Shown piece by piece: positions 43,713 through 51,963 of a stretch of DNA of 64,000 nt. The translations under genes were made by a program, and so were the position numbers. The stretch spans positions 898,863 through 962,862 of the forward strand of contig NZ_JAJKFK010000001.1 of assembly GCF_021653975.1 (NCBI RefSeq). The letters are read 5' to 3'. The first letter of the stretch is position 1; each line of letters begins with the position of its first letter. The notes under the pieces are model-generated. The model ran no database searches. It was not told the DNA's origin and saw nothing but the letters and a program-made list of their open reading frames with translations. The stretch is from Amycolatopsis sp. GM8 (GTDB taxonomy: Bacteria; Actinomycetota; Actinomycetes; Mycobacteriales; Pseudonocardiaceae).

Positions 43713-43868
43713 CCGAAGTCACGCAAGCCACTGCCCGAACCATACAAGACCTTCTCGCTCCTTACCGACAACCGGTCAGGATGTTTGGAGGGTTTCCACA
43801 AATTCGCCGCGCGGACTTGGTGAGTCGCAGCATCCCGGTCATGGCCACGGACCGTGTTCCCTGTAGCA

Positions 43869-44774
43869 GTGACAGCTCTCCTCGCCCCCGGACAGGGGTC
43901 CCAGGCCCCAGGCATGTTCACTCCCTGGCTCGAGCTCGGCGGCACCCGCGAGAAGCTGCGACGCTGGTCCGACCGCGCCGGACTCGATCTCGTGCACCTG
44001 GGCACCGAGGCGGACGCCGAGACGATCCAGGACACGGCCATCGCCCAGCCGCTGATCGTCGCGCTGTCGCTGCTGGCCTTCGAGGAGCTGCACAACGTGC
44101 CGGCCGACGCGCCGGTGGCCGGGCATTCGGTCGGTGAGCTGGCGGCCGCCGCCATCGCCGGGGTGCTGTCCGCCGAGGACGCCGTCGCGCTCGCCGCCGT
44201 TCGCGGCGCCGAGATGGCGAAGGCCTGCGCGGCCGAGCCCACCAGCATGGCCGCCGTCATGCTCGGCGAGCCGGAGCAGGTCGTGACCTGGCTCGAGGAC
44301 AACGGCCTGACCGCCGCGAACCGCAACGGCGCCGGCCAGATCGTCGCCTCCGGCGCCGCGGCCGCCATCGAGCACATCATCGCCGAACCCCTGGCCGGCA
44401 CGAAGGTGCGCGCGCTCAAGGTCGCGGGCGCCTTCCACACGCCGTACATGGCCGCGGCGGAGGACGCGCTGCGCGCACACGCCGCGTCGATCACCCCGAA
44501 CGACCCGACCCGCCCGCTGCTGTCCAACGCCGACGGCGCGGTCGTCACCAGCGGCGCGGAGTACCTGGAGCGCCTCGTCGAGCAGGTCACCCGCCCGGTG
44601 CGCTGGGACCTGACGATGGACGGGCTGATGGGTCTGAGCGTCACCGGGACCGTCGAGCTGCCGCCGGCCGGGACACTCACCGGGCTGGTCAAGCGCCAGC
44701 TCAAGGGCACCGTCACCACCACTGTCGCGTGCAAGACCCCGGCGGACCTGCCGGCTGCCGAGGAGGTTCTGTGA
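43869..44774 (+). CDS. fabD: Malonyl-CoA:ACP malonyltransferase
   Basis: 301 residues from the GTG at 43869, giving the family start TALLAPGQGSQAPGM; a GTG at 43854 is the alternative. The nucleophile is Ser87 in VAGHSVGELAAAAIAG, with the catalytic His in KVAGAFHTPYM. It loads malonyl groups on the carrier protein AcpP for chain elongation. Its stop overlaps fabH (GTGA). The leader of 156 bases after fasR includes TTTGGAGGGTTTCCACAAA (43780-43798), an imperfect dyad that could be a FasR target; this is speculative. Confidence 0.95.
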   Translation: MTALLAPGQGSQAPGMFTPWLELGGTREKLRRWSDRAGLDLVHLGTEADAETIQDTAIAQPLIVALSLLAFEELHNVPADAPVAGHSVGELAAAAIAGVLSAEDAVALAAVRGAEMAKACAAEPTSMAAVMLGEPEQVVTWLEDNGLTAANRNGAGQIVASGAAAAIEHIIAEPLAGTKVRALKVAGAFHTPYMAAAEDALRAHAASITPNDPTRPLLSNADGAVVTSGAEYLERLVEQVTRPVRWDLTMDGLMGLSVTGTVELPPAGTLTGLVKRQLKGTVTTTVACKTPADLPAAEEVL

Positions 44775-45745
44775 GCACGTTGCGCGTCAAGCAGGGTCCC
44801 GCCGCCACCCGCGTGCTCGGGGTGGGCAGCTACCAGCCCGAGCGGGTCGTCACCAACGACGACCTGTCCGAGACCATGGACACCAACGACAAGTGGATCC
44901 GCGATCGGGTCGGCATCATCGAGCGCCGGTTCGCCGAGAAGGACGAGCTGCTGGTCGACATGGCCGTCACGGCCGGTGCCGCCGCGCTCGCCGACGCCGC
45001 GCTCGAACCGTCCGAAGTGGACACCGTGATCGTGCCGAACTGCACGATGCCCGCCCCCATCCCGAACGCGGCCGCGCAGGTGGCCGACCGGATCGGGGTC
45101 AAGGCCGCCGGTGCCTTCGACCTCAACGCCGCGTGCGCCGGGTTCTGCTACGGCCTCGGCATCGCCTCCGACCTCATCCGCGCCGGCTCCGCGCGCAAGG
45201 TGCTCGTGGTCGGGGCGGAAAAACTCACCGACGTGGTGGACCCGACCGACCGCTCGAACGCGATCATCTTCGCCGACGGCGCGGGCGCCGCCGTGGTCGG
45301 GCCGTCGGACGAGCCGGGCATCGGGCCGGTGGCCTGGGGCAGCGCGGGCGACCTGGTCGACACGATCTACATGCGCGATCACCGGTACCTCTACCAGGAG
45401 GGCCAGGCGGTGTTCCGCTGGGCGACCACCCAGATCGCCCCGATCGCGCTCAAAGCGCTGGAGCTGGCCGGGCTGACACCGTCCGATGTGGACGCACTGA
45501 TCCCGCACCAGGCCAACCTCCGCATCGTGGAAGCGATCGCGAAGAAGCTGCGCGCCGGCGGCGCGCGCGAGGACATGGCCGTGGCCGACGACATCAAGTA
45601 CTCGGGCAACACCTCTTCGGCCTCGATCCCGATCGCGCTGGACCACATGCGCAAGGCGGGCACGGTGAAGAGCGGTGACGTGGTGCTGATGGTCGGTTTC
45701 GGCGCCGGACTGTCCTACGCCGGACAGGTCGTCATCTGCCCGTGA
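44771..45745 (+). CDS. fabH: 3-oxoacyl-ACP synthase III
   Basis: 324 residues from the GTG at 44771 that overlaps the fabD stop. The catalytic triad is Cys122 (DLNAACAGF), His246 (LIPHQANLRIVEAI) and Asn280 (KYSGNTSSASIPIAL). It starts each fatty acid by condensing an acyl-CoA primer with malonyl-ACP; in actinomycetes the primers are often branched. The frame from 44729 is a shadow of the fabD end. acpP follows after 70 bases. Confidence 0.96.
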   Translation: MSTLRVKQGPAATRVLGVGSYQPERVVTNDDLSETMDTNDKWIRDRVGIIERRFAEKDELLVDMAVTAGAAALADAALEPSEVDTVIVPNCTMPAPIPNAAAQVADRIGVKAAGAFDLNAACAGFCYGLGIASDLIRAGSARKVLVVGAEKLTDVVDPTDRSNAIIFADGAGAAVVGPSDEPGIGPVAWGSAGDLVDTIYMRDHRYLYQEGQAVFRWATTQIAPIALKALELAGLTPSDVDALIPHQANLRIVEAIAKKLRAGGAREDMAVADDIKYSGNTSSASIPIALDHMRKAGTVKSGDVVLMVGFGAGLSYAGQVVICP

Positions 45746-45815
45746 TACCACTTACCCCGGCGGGCACCCGCCCGTCGGGGTGGAAGACCCCGAAAACCAG
45801 AAAGGGAAACCAACA

Positions 45816-46061
45816 GTGGCGGACAAAGAAGAGATCCTCGCCGGCCTCGCCGAGATCGTGGAGGAGGTCGCCGGTGTCGCGCAGGACGACGTGAGCTCGG
45901 AGAAGTCGTTCGTCGACGACCTGGACATCGACTCGCTGTCGATGGTCGAGATCGCGGTGCAGGCCGAGGACAAGTTCGGGGTGAAGATCCCGGACGACGA
46001 GCTCGCCAACCTCAAGACCGTGGGTGACGCCGTCGACTACGTCGCGGCCAACTCGAAGTAA
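45816..46061 (+). CDS. acpP: Acyl carrier protein
   Basis: 81 residues, acidic and helical. Ser40 in DLDIDSLSMVEIAV carries the phosphopantetheine arm that holds growing fatty acids. The GTG at 45816 (VADKEEIL) is preceded by AAAGGG at a good distance; the frame from 45780 would add 12 residues not found in the family. It lies between fabH and fabF, as in other actinomycete FAS II operons. Confidence 0.96.
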   Translation: MADKEEILAGLAEIVEEVAGVAQDDVSSEKSFVDDLDIDSLSMVEIAVQAEDKFGVKIPDDELANLKTVGDAVDYVAANSK

Positions 46062-46095
46062 GCATTCTCTGAACACGATTCCTCGGGGAGAGTTC

Positions 46096-47343
46096 ATGAG
46101 CAACATCGATGTCGTGATCACCGGACTCGGTGCGACCACGCCACTCGGTGGAAACGTCGCGTCCACCTGGGACGGTCTGCTCGCCGGCCGCAGCGGCATC
46201 CGCCGGATCGAGGCCGACTGGGTCGAGCGGTTCGATCTGCCCGTGAAGATCGCCGCGACCCTCGCCGAGGAACCGACAGAGACCCTGCCGCGTGTGCAGG
46301 CACGCCGGCTGGACCGGTGTGAGCAGATCGCTGTCATCGCCGCACGGCAGGCGTGGGCGGACGCCGGGTTCACGGAGCCGACGGACGAGCACACCGACGT
46401 CGAGCCCGAGCGGCTCGGCGTGTCCATCGGCACCGGGATCGGCGGTCCGATCACCCTGCTGTCGCAGGACGATCTGCTGGAGGAGCACGGCATCCGCAAG
46501 GTGTCGCCGCTGACCGTGCCCATGCTGATGCCCAACGGTCCGGCCGCTCAGGTCAGCATCGAGCTGAGGGCCCGCGCCGGAGTGCACTCGCCGGCGTCGG
46601 CGTGTGCCTCCGGTGCGGAGGGCATCGCGAACGGGTTCCAGATGATCCAGAACGGGCGGGCCGACGTGGTGGTCGCGGGCGGCACGGAAGCCTGCATCAT
46701 GCCGATCACGATCGCCGGGTTCGCCCAGGCGCGCACCGTGTCCACGAACAACGACGACCCGGAGCACGCGTCACGCCCGTTCGACACCGCGCGGGACGGG
46801 TTCGTCCTCGGCGAGGGTTCGGGTGTGGTGGTCCTCGAGCGCGCGGACCGCGCGAGGGCGCGCGGCGCCAAGATCTACGGCCGGCTCGCCGGCTACGGGA
46901 TCACCTCCGACGCCTACCACATCACCGGCAACCACCCCGAAGGCATCGGGCAGATCGCGGCCATCACCAACGCGATCCAGATGGCCGGGCTGACCAGCGC
47001 CGACATCCAGCACGTCAACGCGCACGCCACCGCCACGACGGTCGGCGACATCGGCGAGGCGGCCGCGATCCGCAAGGCGATCGGCACGCACGCGGTGGTC
47101 ACGGCGCCGAAGGGCGCGCTGGGGCACCTCGTCGGCGGCGCCGGCGCGGTCGAAGGCATCGCGACGCTGCTGTCGATCTACCACGGCCTCGTGCCGGCCA
47201 CCCGGAACCTGGAGAACCTCGACCCGAAGGTCGACCTCGACGTGGTGTCCGGCGAGCCGCGCAAGGGCGATTACACCGCGGCGATCAGCAACTCGTTCGG
47301 TTTCGGCGGGCACAACACGGCGCTGCTGTTCACGGCCGCGTAG
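46096..47343 (+). CDS. fabF: 3-oxoacyl-ACP synthase II
   Basis: 415 residues. The condensing-enzyme triad is Cys170 (SPASACASGAEGIANG), His310 (HVNAHATATTVGD) and His344 (GALGHLVGGAGAVEG). It elongates acyl-ACP with malonyl-ACP. The ATG at 46096 follows GGGGAGAG; the upstream frame from 46024 overlaps acpP. It is the last gene of the operon, followed by a strong hairpin. Confidence 0.96.
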   Translation: MSNIDVVITGLGATTPLGGNVASTWDGLLAGRSGIRRIEADWVERFDLPVKIAATLAEEPTETLPRVQARRLDRCEQIAVIAARQAWADAGFTEPTDEHTDVEPERLGVSIGTGIGGPITLLSQDDLLEEHGIRKVSPLTVPMLMPNGPAAQVSIELRARAGVHSPASACASGAEGIANGFQMIQNGRADVVVAGGTEACIMPITIAGFAQARTVSTNNDDPEHASRPFDTARDGFVLGEGSGVVVLERADRARARGAKIYGRLAGYGITSDAYHITGNHPEGIGQIAAITNAIQMAGLTSADIQHVNAHATATTVGDIGEAAAIRKAIGTHAVVTAPKGALGHLVGGAGAVEGIATLLSIYHGLVPATRNLENLDPKVDLDVVSGEPRKGDYTAAISNSFGFGGHNTALLFTAA

Positions 47344-47361
47344 TTCGTTCGTTCAGCGAAT

Positions 47362-47388
47362 CGGCCGGTTCCGTCGGGGGACCGGCCG
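47362..47388. terminator. Terminator after fabF
   Basis: CGGCCGGTTCC (47362-47372) pairs with GGGACCGGCCG (47378-47388) with one mismatch around a 5-base loop, followed by TTT. It lies between convergent fabF and the minus-strand membrane protein gene, so it may serve both. Confidence 0.7.
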
Positions 47389-47390
47389 TT

Positions 47391-47987
47391 TCAGCATCTG
47401 GCGGCTTCCGGGGTCGTGTAGCCGGCGACCGTGTCGACCCGCCAGTGGCCCGATTCGAGCGTGATCGGCAGCGTCAGCTTCCAGTGCACGCACGAGGCGC
47501 CGGGCAGTTCCTGGGGCGCGGCCTTCGGGTCCTGGACGCTCGTGAAGCCCACCAGCACGCGCAGGTCCTGTTCGGACACCGCGTCGATCCGGTAGACGAG
47601 GATGCTGCCGTCCTTCGTGGACAGGTAGTCCTGCTGCCAGGCCGGGCGTGACTTCGCCAGGATCCGGGCCCTGGTGACCGTCGTCTTCCACTGCTCGTAG
47701 TCGCGGTTGTTGATCGAGTCGAAGTACGTTTGCAGCAGCTGCCGGATCACCTCGTGCTGCGGATGCGCGGCCGCGTCCGGGGTCAGCTCCACGGTGCCCG
47801 GGCCCGGCTGCTGCGCGAGCGGGCGCGCGGTGGTGCTCGGCAGGGCGAGGATGGCGTCCGGCTGCGGATCCGGCACGCGGTAGAACTCCCTGGCCAGCAG
47901 CCCGCCCCCGACCATCAGGGAGACGACCACGATCACGGCGGGCAGCAACCAGCGCTGGGGACTCGGTGAGGCCGGCACAGCTGACAC
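47391..47987 (-). CDS. Single-pass membrane protein with SnoaL/NTF2-like external domain
   Basis: 198 residues. One N-terminal helix (about 13-33), a Pro-rich linker, then a small alpha+beta domain (EVIRQLLQTYFDSINNRDYE, VLVGFTSVQD, SGHWRVDTVAGYTT) of the NTF2-like type seen in many actinobacterial envelope proteins. A Cys pair (ASCVHW, EAARC) is at the end. The specific function is unknown. Its upstream side is the 21-bp repeat region at 48057-48149. Confidence 0.72.
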   Translation of the reverse strand: MSAVPASPSPQRWLLPAVIVVVSLMVGGGLLAREFYRVPDPQPDAILALPSTTARPLAQQPGPGTVELTPDAAAHPQHEVIRQLLQTYFDSINNRDYEQWKTTVTRARILAKSRPAWQQDYLSTKDGSILVYRIDAVSEQDLRVLVGFTSVQDPKAAPQELPGASCVHWKLTLPITLESGHWRVDTVAGYTTPEAARC

Positions 47988-48056
47988 ATCGGCAGCCTAG
48001 TAGGCGCCGTTAACTCACGCTGAGCAACCGGTGAACTCGCCCGCCACGTCATCGCG

Positions 48057-48149
48057 AATGTCGGACTCACCGTCCCGAACGTACGACTCGCGGGACCGCG
48101 CGCGAGTCCGACGCTCGCGACGCCGAGTCCGACGTTGGGGACAGCGAGT
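48057..48149. repeat. Phased 21-bp repeats with an orientation switch
   Basis: ACTC cores start at 48065 and 48086, and inverted GAGT cores at 48104, 48125 and 48146; within each set the spacing is exactly 21 bases. The unit AATGTCGGACTC matches that at 57059-57115. The switch of orientation allows a large stem between the two halves. Confidence 0.75.
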
Positions 48150-48156
48150 TCTGCGC

Positions 48157-48660
48157 TCAGCCCACGCGGTGCAGCCAGGTGACGGGGGCGCCGTCGCCGG
48201 CGTGGCGGAAGGGTTCGAGGGCTTCGTCCCAGTTGGCGGCCAGCAGCTCGTCGAGGCGGTGCGCGAAGGCCTCGCCCGCGCGGGCCTGGCTCACCAGGGC
48301 GCGCAGCTGGTCCTCACCCACCACGATGTCGCCGTTGGCGCTGGTCCGCCCGTGCCACAGGCCGAGCCCGGGCGCGTAGCAGTACCGTTCGCCGTCAACC
48401 CCGGGACTGGGGTCCTCGGTGACCTCGAAGCGCAGCATCGGCCACGCCTTCAGGCCGGCGACCAGTTTCCCGGCGGTGCCTGCGGGCGCGGTCCAGCCGC
48501 ACTCGGCGCGGAGCTGTCCTGGCGCGGCGGGCTGCGCCGTCCACTTCAGATCCACTCGGGTACCCAGGGTGCCCGAAATAGCCCACTCGACGTGCGGGCA
48601 AACCGCAGACGGCGACGAGTGGACGTACACCACACCACGGGTGTTTCCACGGGTGCTCAC
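48157..48660 (-). CDS. DUF3145 domain protein
   Basis: 167 residues, soluble, conserved in actinobacteria near the FAS II operon. Typical segments are GVVYVHSSPSAVCPHVEWAI, RVDLKWTAQPAAPGQLRAEC, AWPMLRFEVTEDPSPGVDGE and ANWDEALEPFRHAGDGAPVT. The function is unknown. The GTG at 48660 has GGAGG eight bases upstream. The gene stands alone, bounded by the repeat region downstream and a 210-base gap upstream. Confidence 0.92.
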   Translation of the reverse strand: MSTRGNTRGVVYVHSSPSAVCPHVEWAISGTLGTRVDLKWTAQPAAPGQLRAECGWTAPAGTAGKLVAGLKAWPMLRFEVTEDPSPGVDGERYCYAPGLGLWHGRTSANGDIVVGEDQLRALVSQARAGEAFAHRLDELLAANWDEALEPFRHAGDGAPVTWLHRVG

Positions 48661-48811
48661 TGCTGACCTCCGCTACTCGACGAGGGGCGTCTTCCCCTAC
48701 GACCTCGCGAGCCTCGGTTGCCGTGCACTCATGACGTGGCTTAGCACATTGTGCACTGCGATCACCTGTTTGGCCACATGAACCTCAGGCGTCGCAGGCT
48801 TCACCGCCGTA

Positions 48812-48842
48812 CGGGGCATCCCCGGCACCCGGAAATGCCCCG
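48812..48842 (-). terminator. Terminator of the subtilase gene
   Basis: An 8-bp stem (CGGGGCAT / ATGCCCCG) with a 15-base loop that can itself pair, 29 bases after the subtilase stop on the minus strand. The other bases between 48661 and 48870 should hold the DUF3145 promoter; none is clear. Confidence 0.55.
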
Positions 48843-48870
48843 CACAGCAAGCATTCGTACGCGGAGCGTG

Positions 48871-50349
48871 CTACCCGGCGGCACCGAGTGACCGGGCGGC
48901 CGCGACCGTGTCGACGAGTCCGGTTCCCTTGTCGTAGCTGGAAGTGTAGGGACCGACCGGCTGGTACGGGGCCCCGTTCGCGTACTTGTGCGCGGTCGCC
49001 TTGATGGCGTTTTCGATCTGCCCCGGCGTCGCGCCCGGGTCCGCCTGGAACAGCTGCGCGACGATTCCGGTGATCTGCGGGGTCGCCATCGACGTCCCGC
49101 TGATCACGTTGTAGGTCCCGATGTCCAGCGCGCCTGGGCCGTTCTCCGGCTGCCCCCCTTCGGAACAGATGAGCAGATACGGCCGGCACGAGGACAGGAT
49201 GTTCTCGCCGGGCGCCGACACGTCGGGCCAGGTGGCCGAATTGCTCGCCAGGCCACGGGAAGAGAAGTCCGACACCACGCCGTCGCGGGTCCCGGTGCCC
49301 TGGTCGTTGTAGGACGCCACCGAAATGATGCCGGGGGTCGGGTCCTGGCCGGGCGGGTTGGACAGGTCCGCCGACCCGTCGCCGCCGTCGTTTCCGTTGG
49401 CCCACACCGTGACCACGCCCTCGGCCGCGAGCGCGCGCTGCAGCTGGACCGTGGCCGAGCTCGGGTCGAAGGCACCGCCGCCGCTGGGGCCGTAGGAATT
49501 GTTGATCACTTTGATCGGCGGGCAGGTCGACGCCGGGACGCCCGCGCCGCACGGCGCGTTGTGGTTCTCCAGCACCCAGTTCAGCGCCGCGTCGGTGCCG
49601 AGCACGAGGATCGCCAGCCCGGTCGAGATCGCGACGATCTTCGAGCCGGGCGCGGAACCGCCGACCTTCGAACCGTCGGGCAGGGTGAACGCGTTGCCCG
49701 CCGCGATCCCGGTGACGTGCGTGCCGTGCCCGCCCAGCGACGTGGTGTCGGTGTCGACCGAGGTCGGCACGTCGAGGAGACACGACGTGCCGGTGCCGGC
49801 GGTGCACACGCTCTTCAGGCTGCGCACGACCCGGGTCTTGCCGTCGGCCTGGAACGCCGGGTGCGTCGGGTCGACCCCGGTGTCGATGATCGCGATCGAG
49901 ACACCGCTGCCGTCGAGGGCCTTGCCGTTGGCGCCGGTGAGCGTGGTGCGGGCTTCGGCACTGCGCGTGGCCACCGTGCCCGAGCTGCCGTGCGTGGCGA
50001 GCTTGTCGTTGTTCTCCAGGTAGGTGACACCCGCCATTCGCCGGGCCGCCTTCACCTGCGCGGCCGTGCCCCGCGCGGCGACCACACCGATCTTGGCGAA
50101 CTTCGTGATCTCGGTCAGCCCGGCCTGCTTGACCGCCCGCTCGGCGGTGGCGACGGTGCGCGCGTGCACCAGTGTGGTCACCTGGGTGGACGTGGAAGCC
50201 TTGCCCAGCAAGGTGTTCAGCGTGCGCGAGACCGGGGCGAGCGGTCCCGCGGCATCGGCGGCCGGGGCCAGGGTGAGCAGGGGTAGGACGAGCACGGCGG
50301 CGATCGCGGACGATCGTCGCCACCGTGGTGGGCTCCAGCGCATCGGCAT
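48871..50349 (-). CDS. Secreted S8 family subtilisin-like protease
   Basis: 492 residues. Signal peptide about 1-33, an I9-type propeptide (about 35-125, ending NNDKLA), and a full S8 domain with Asp156 (IAIIDTGVDPTHPAF), His208 (GGHGTHVTG), oxyanion Asn320 (ANGNDGG) and Ser420 (ISGTSMATPQITG). Paired Cys residues lie in the insertions. It ends after the catalytic domain with no wall anchor, so it should be released. Either ATG at 50349 or 50343 could start it; GAGGAG lies upstream. It is a general extracellular protease by family; substrates are unknown. Confidence 0.93.
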   Translation of the reverse strand: MPMRWSPPRWRRSSAIAAVLVLPLLTLAPAADAAGPLAPVSRTLNTLLGKASTSTQVTTLVHARTVATAERAVKQAGLTEITKFAKIGVVAARGTAAQVKAARRMAGVTYLENNDKLATHGSSGTVATRSAEARTTLTGANGKALDGSGVSIAIIDTGVDPTHPAFQADGKTRVVRSLKSVCTAGTGTSCLLDVPTSVDTDTTSLGGHGTHVTGIAAGNAFTLPDGSKVGGSAPGSKIVAISTGLAILVLGTDAALNWVLENHNAPCGAGVPASTCPPIKVINNSYGPSGGGAFDPSSATVQLQRALAAEGVVTVWANGNDGGDGSADLSNPPGQDPTPGIISVASYNDQGTGTRDGVVSDFSSRGLASNSATWPDVSAPGENILSSCRPYLLICSEGGQPENGPGALDIGTYNVISGTSMATPQITGIVAQLFQADPGATPGQIENAIKATAHKYANGAPYQPVGPYTSSYDKGTGLVDTVAAARSLGAAG

Positions 50350-50499
50350 CTCCTCGGTCGGGCAGCGGCCAGCAGGGGGTTACCTACTAACGAGTTACAC
50401 ACGTAAGAGTGATGACCCTCACGGATAATGACGCCTGGGCGGAGAGTGCCTGGGATTTTCACACCGCCGGTCCCACCGACCCGGCTGATACCCGCGCGC

Positions 50500-50505
50500 T
50501 AGCGT
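50500..50505 (+). promoter_or_regulatory. -10 box TAGCGT for the 50540 gene
   Basis: TAGCGT lies about 35 bases before the GTG at 50540, giving a leader of roughly 28 bases that includes GGGAGG. The gap 50350-50539 is a divergent promoter region between the protease and this gene. Confidence 0.45.
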
Positions 50506-50539
50506 GTGCACCCAGCAGCCACTGTTCTGGGAGGTTCAG

Positions 50540-51949
50540 GTGCGGCTAGTCCGCCTCGGGCAACAGCCGTCTCGCGTCGCCGACGACATCCGCGCGGCAC
50601 TGGCCTCACTCGGCCGGGGCGCGACCGTCGTCGGCGGGGTCGCGCTCGTCGGGGTGCGCCCGATGCCGTCGGTCCGCAGCGTCGACGCGGTGGTCGTGCT
50701 CCCGCGCGGCGTCCTGCTCGTGCTCGGCGTCGACCTGCCCGATCCGGCGATGAAGCTCGAGGCACCGCTCACCGGCCCTTGGAAGGCGGACGGGTGGCTG
50801 CTGCCCGTGCCGGACAAGGAGGTCAACCCGGCGACGCCGAAGCTCGCGCTCGCCGAGTCGATCACCAAGCACCTGCGCCCCAGCGTGCCGGCCGCGTTGC
50901 CCATCGGGACGATCCTCGCGGTGGGCCCGTTCGTCGATCAGGTCGACCAGCCGCCCACGGATGTCACGGGCCCGGTGCGCGTGCTGCATCCGACGGCGAC
51001 CCACATGCTCGCCGCGACCGTCTCGCTCGCCGCCGCGCCGCAGCCGTGTTCGGTCGAGGAAGCCCAGGCGCTGCTCAAGGTCCTCGCCCCGGAGGCGCCG
51101 GCGCTGTCGGACGAGATCCTGGCCGCGGAGGGTTTCGCCGTGACGCCACGGGAAACGACCGAGAAGATCGAACCGCCGTCGCCGGACACGACGGAGAAGA
51201 TGGACTCGCCGACACCGGCGAAGGCCGAGAAGAAGGTGCCGCCGCCGGCCCCGGTGACGATCACGCCGCCGCCGGCACCGAGGCTGGTGACCCGGGTTCC
51301 GCCGCCCCCGCCCCCGATCGAGGTGACCATGCCGGTCCCGCGGATCACGGCGGCGGTGCCGATCCACGCGCCGGAGGCGAAGTCGCGGACGGTGCGCTGG
51401 CTGCCGTTCGCCGCGCTCGGGCTGCTGGCCGTGTTGCTCGTGACCGCGATCGTGCTCGCGACGACGAGCGGCGAGGCGCCACAGACCGCGCCGCCGCCAT
51501 CGCCGCCACAGGTCGTCGACGGTATCTCGCTCATCCAGCGTGCCGCCGCGACCGACAGCAAGTGCGCCGCGCACGCGGTCGGCGATCTGCAGGCGAGCCT
51601 GCAGAAGACGCCGTGCGTGACGATGCAGCGCGCCAGCTTCGAGGGCACGGTGAACGGGAAACCGGTGGCGGTCTCGGTCGCGATCGTGACCTTCCGCGAC
51701 CCGGAGACGGCGTCCGCGTTCAAGAAGACCGCGGACACCCCGGGCGGCGGGGGCGTGACCGACCTCGCCGGAGAGACCGGGAAATGGCCCCGCACACCGC
51801 ATTTCGACGGCACGGCGGCGTACGTCGGCGTGGTGAGCGGGACCGAGGTGCGGCTGGCGCTCGCGGCCTGGTTCGACCAGCCGTCGACCGCCGACGACCC
51901 GGCCCTGCTGCGGGCAGCGCAGGCCGGGGTGGCGGCGAAGATCTCCTAG
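50540..51949 (+). CDS. Membrane protein with cytoplasmic N-terminal domain and external C-terminal domain
   Basis: 469 residues from the GTG at 50540 (GGGAGG upstream). Residues 1-110 form a domain with strands and helices (SVDAVVVLPRGVLLVLGVDL, WLLPVPDKEVNPATPKLALA) that faintly recalls NERD-type nuclease-related domains. Residues 190-290 are a Pro/Lys/Glu-rich linker; residues 294-318 are a transmembrane helix. The external part (330-469) has a Cys pair (SKCAAH, TPCVTM) and a compact fold. I do not recognise the whole protein. It is probably envelope-associated with a cytoplasmic sensing or binding part. It ends 14 bases from the convergent flavoprotein gene. Confidence 0.7.
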   Translation: MRLVRLGQQPSRVADDIRAALASLGRGATVVGGVALVGVRPMPSVRSVDAVVVLPRGVLLVLGVDLPDPAMKLEAPLTGPWKADGWLLPVPDKEVNPATPKLALAESITKHLRPSVPAALPIGTILAVGPFVDQVDQPPTDVTGPVRVLHPTATHMLAATVSLAAAPQPCSVEEAQALLKVLAPEAPALSDEILAAEGFAVTPRETTEKIEPPSPDTTEKMDSPTPAKAEKKVPPPAPVTITPPPAPRLVTRVPPPPPPIEVTMPVPRITAAVPIHAPEAKSRTVRWLPFAALGLLAVLLVTAIVLATTSGEAPQTAPPPSPPQVVDGISLIQRAAATDSKCAAHAVGDLQASLQKTPCVTMQRASFEGTVNGKPVAVSVAIVTFRDPETASAFKKTADTPGGGGVTDLAGETGKWPRTPHFDGTAAYVGVVSGTEVRLALAAWFDQPSTADDPALLRAAQAGVAAKIS

Positions 51950-51963
51950 CGTCGGGCTAGCGG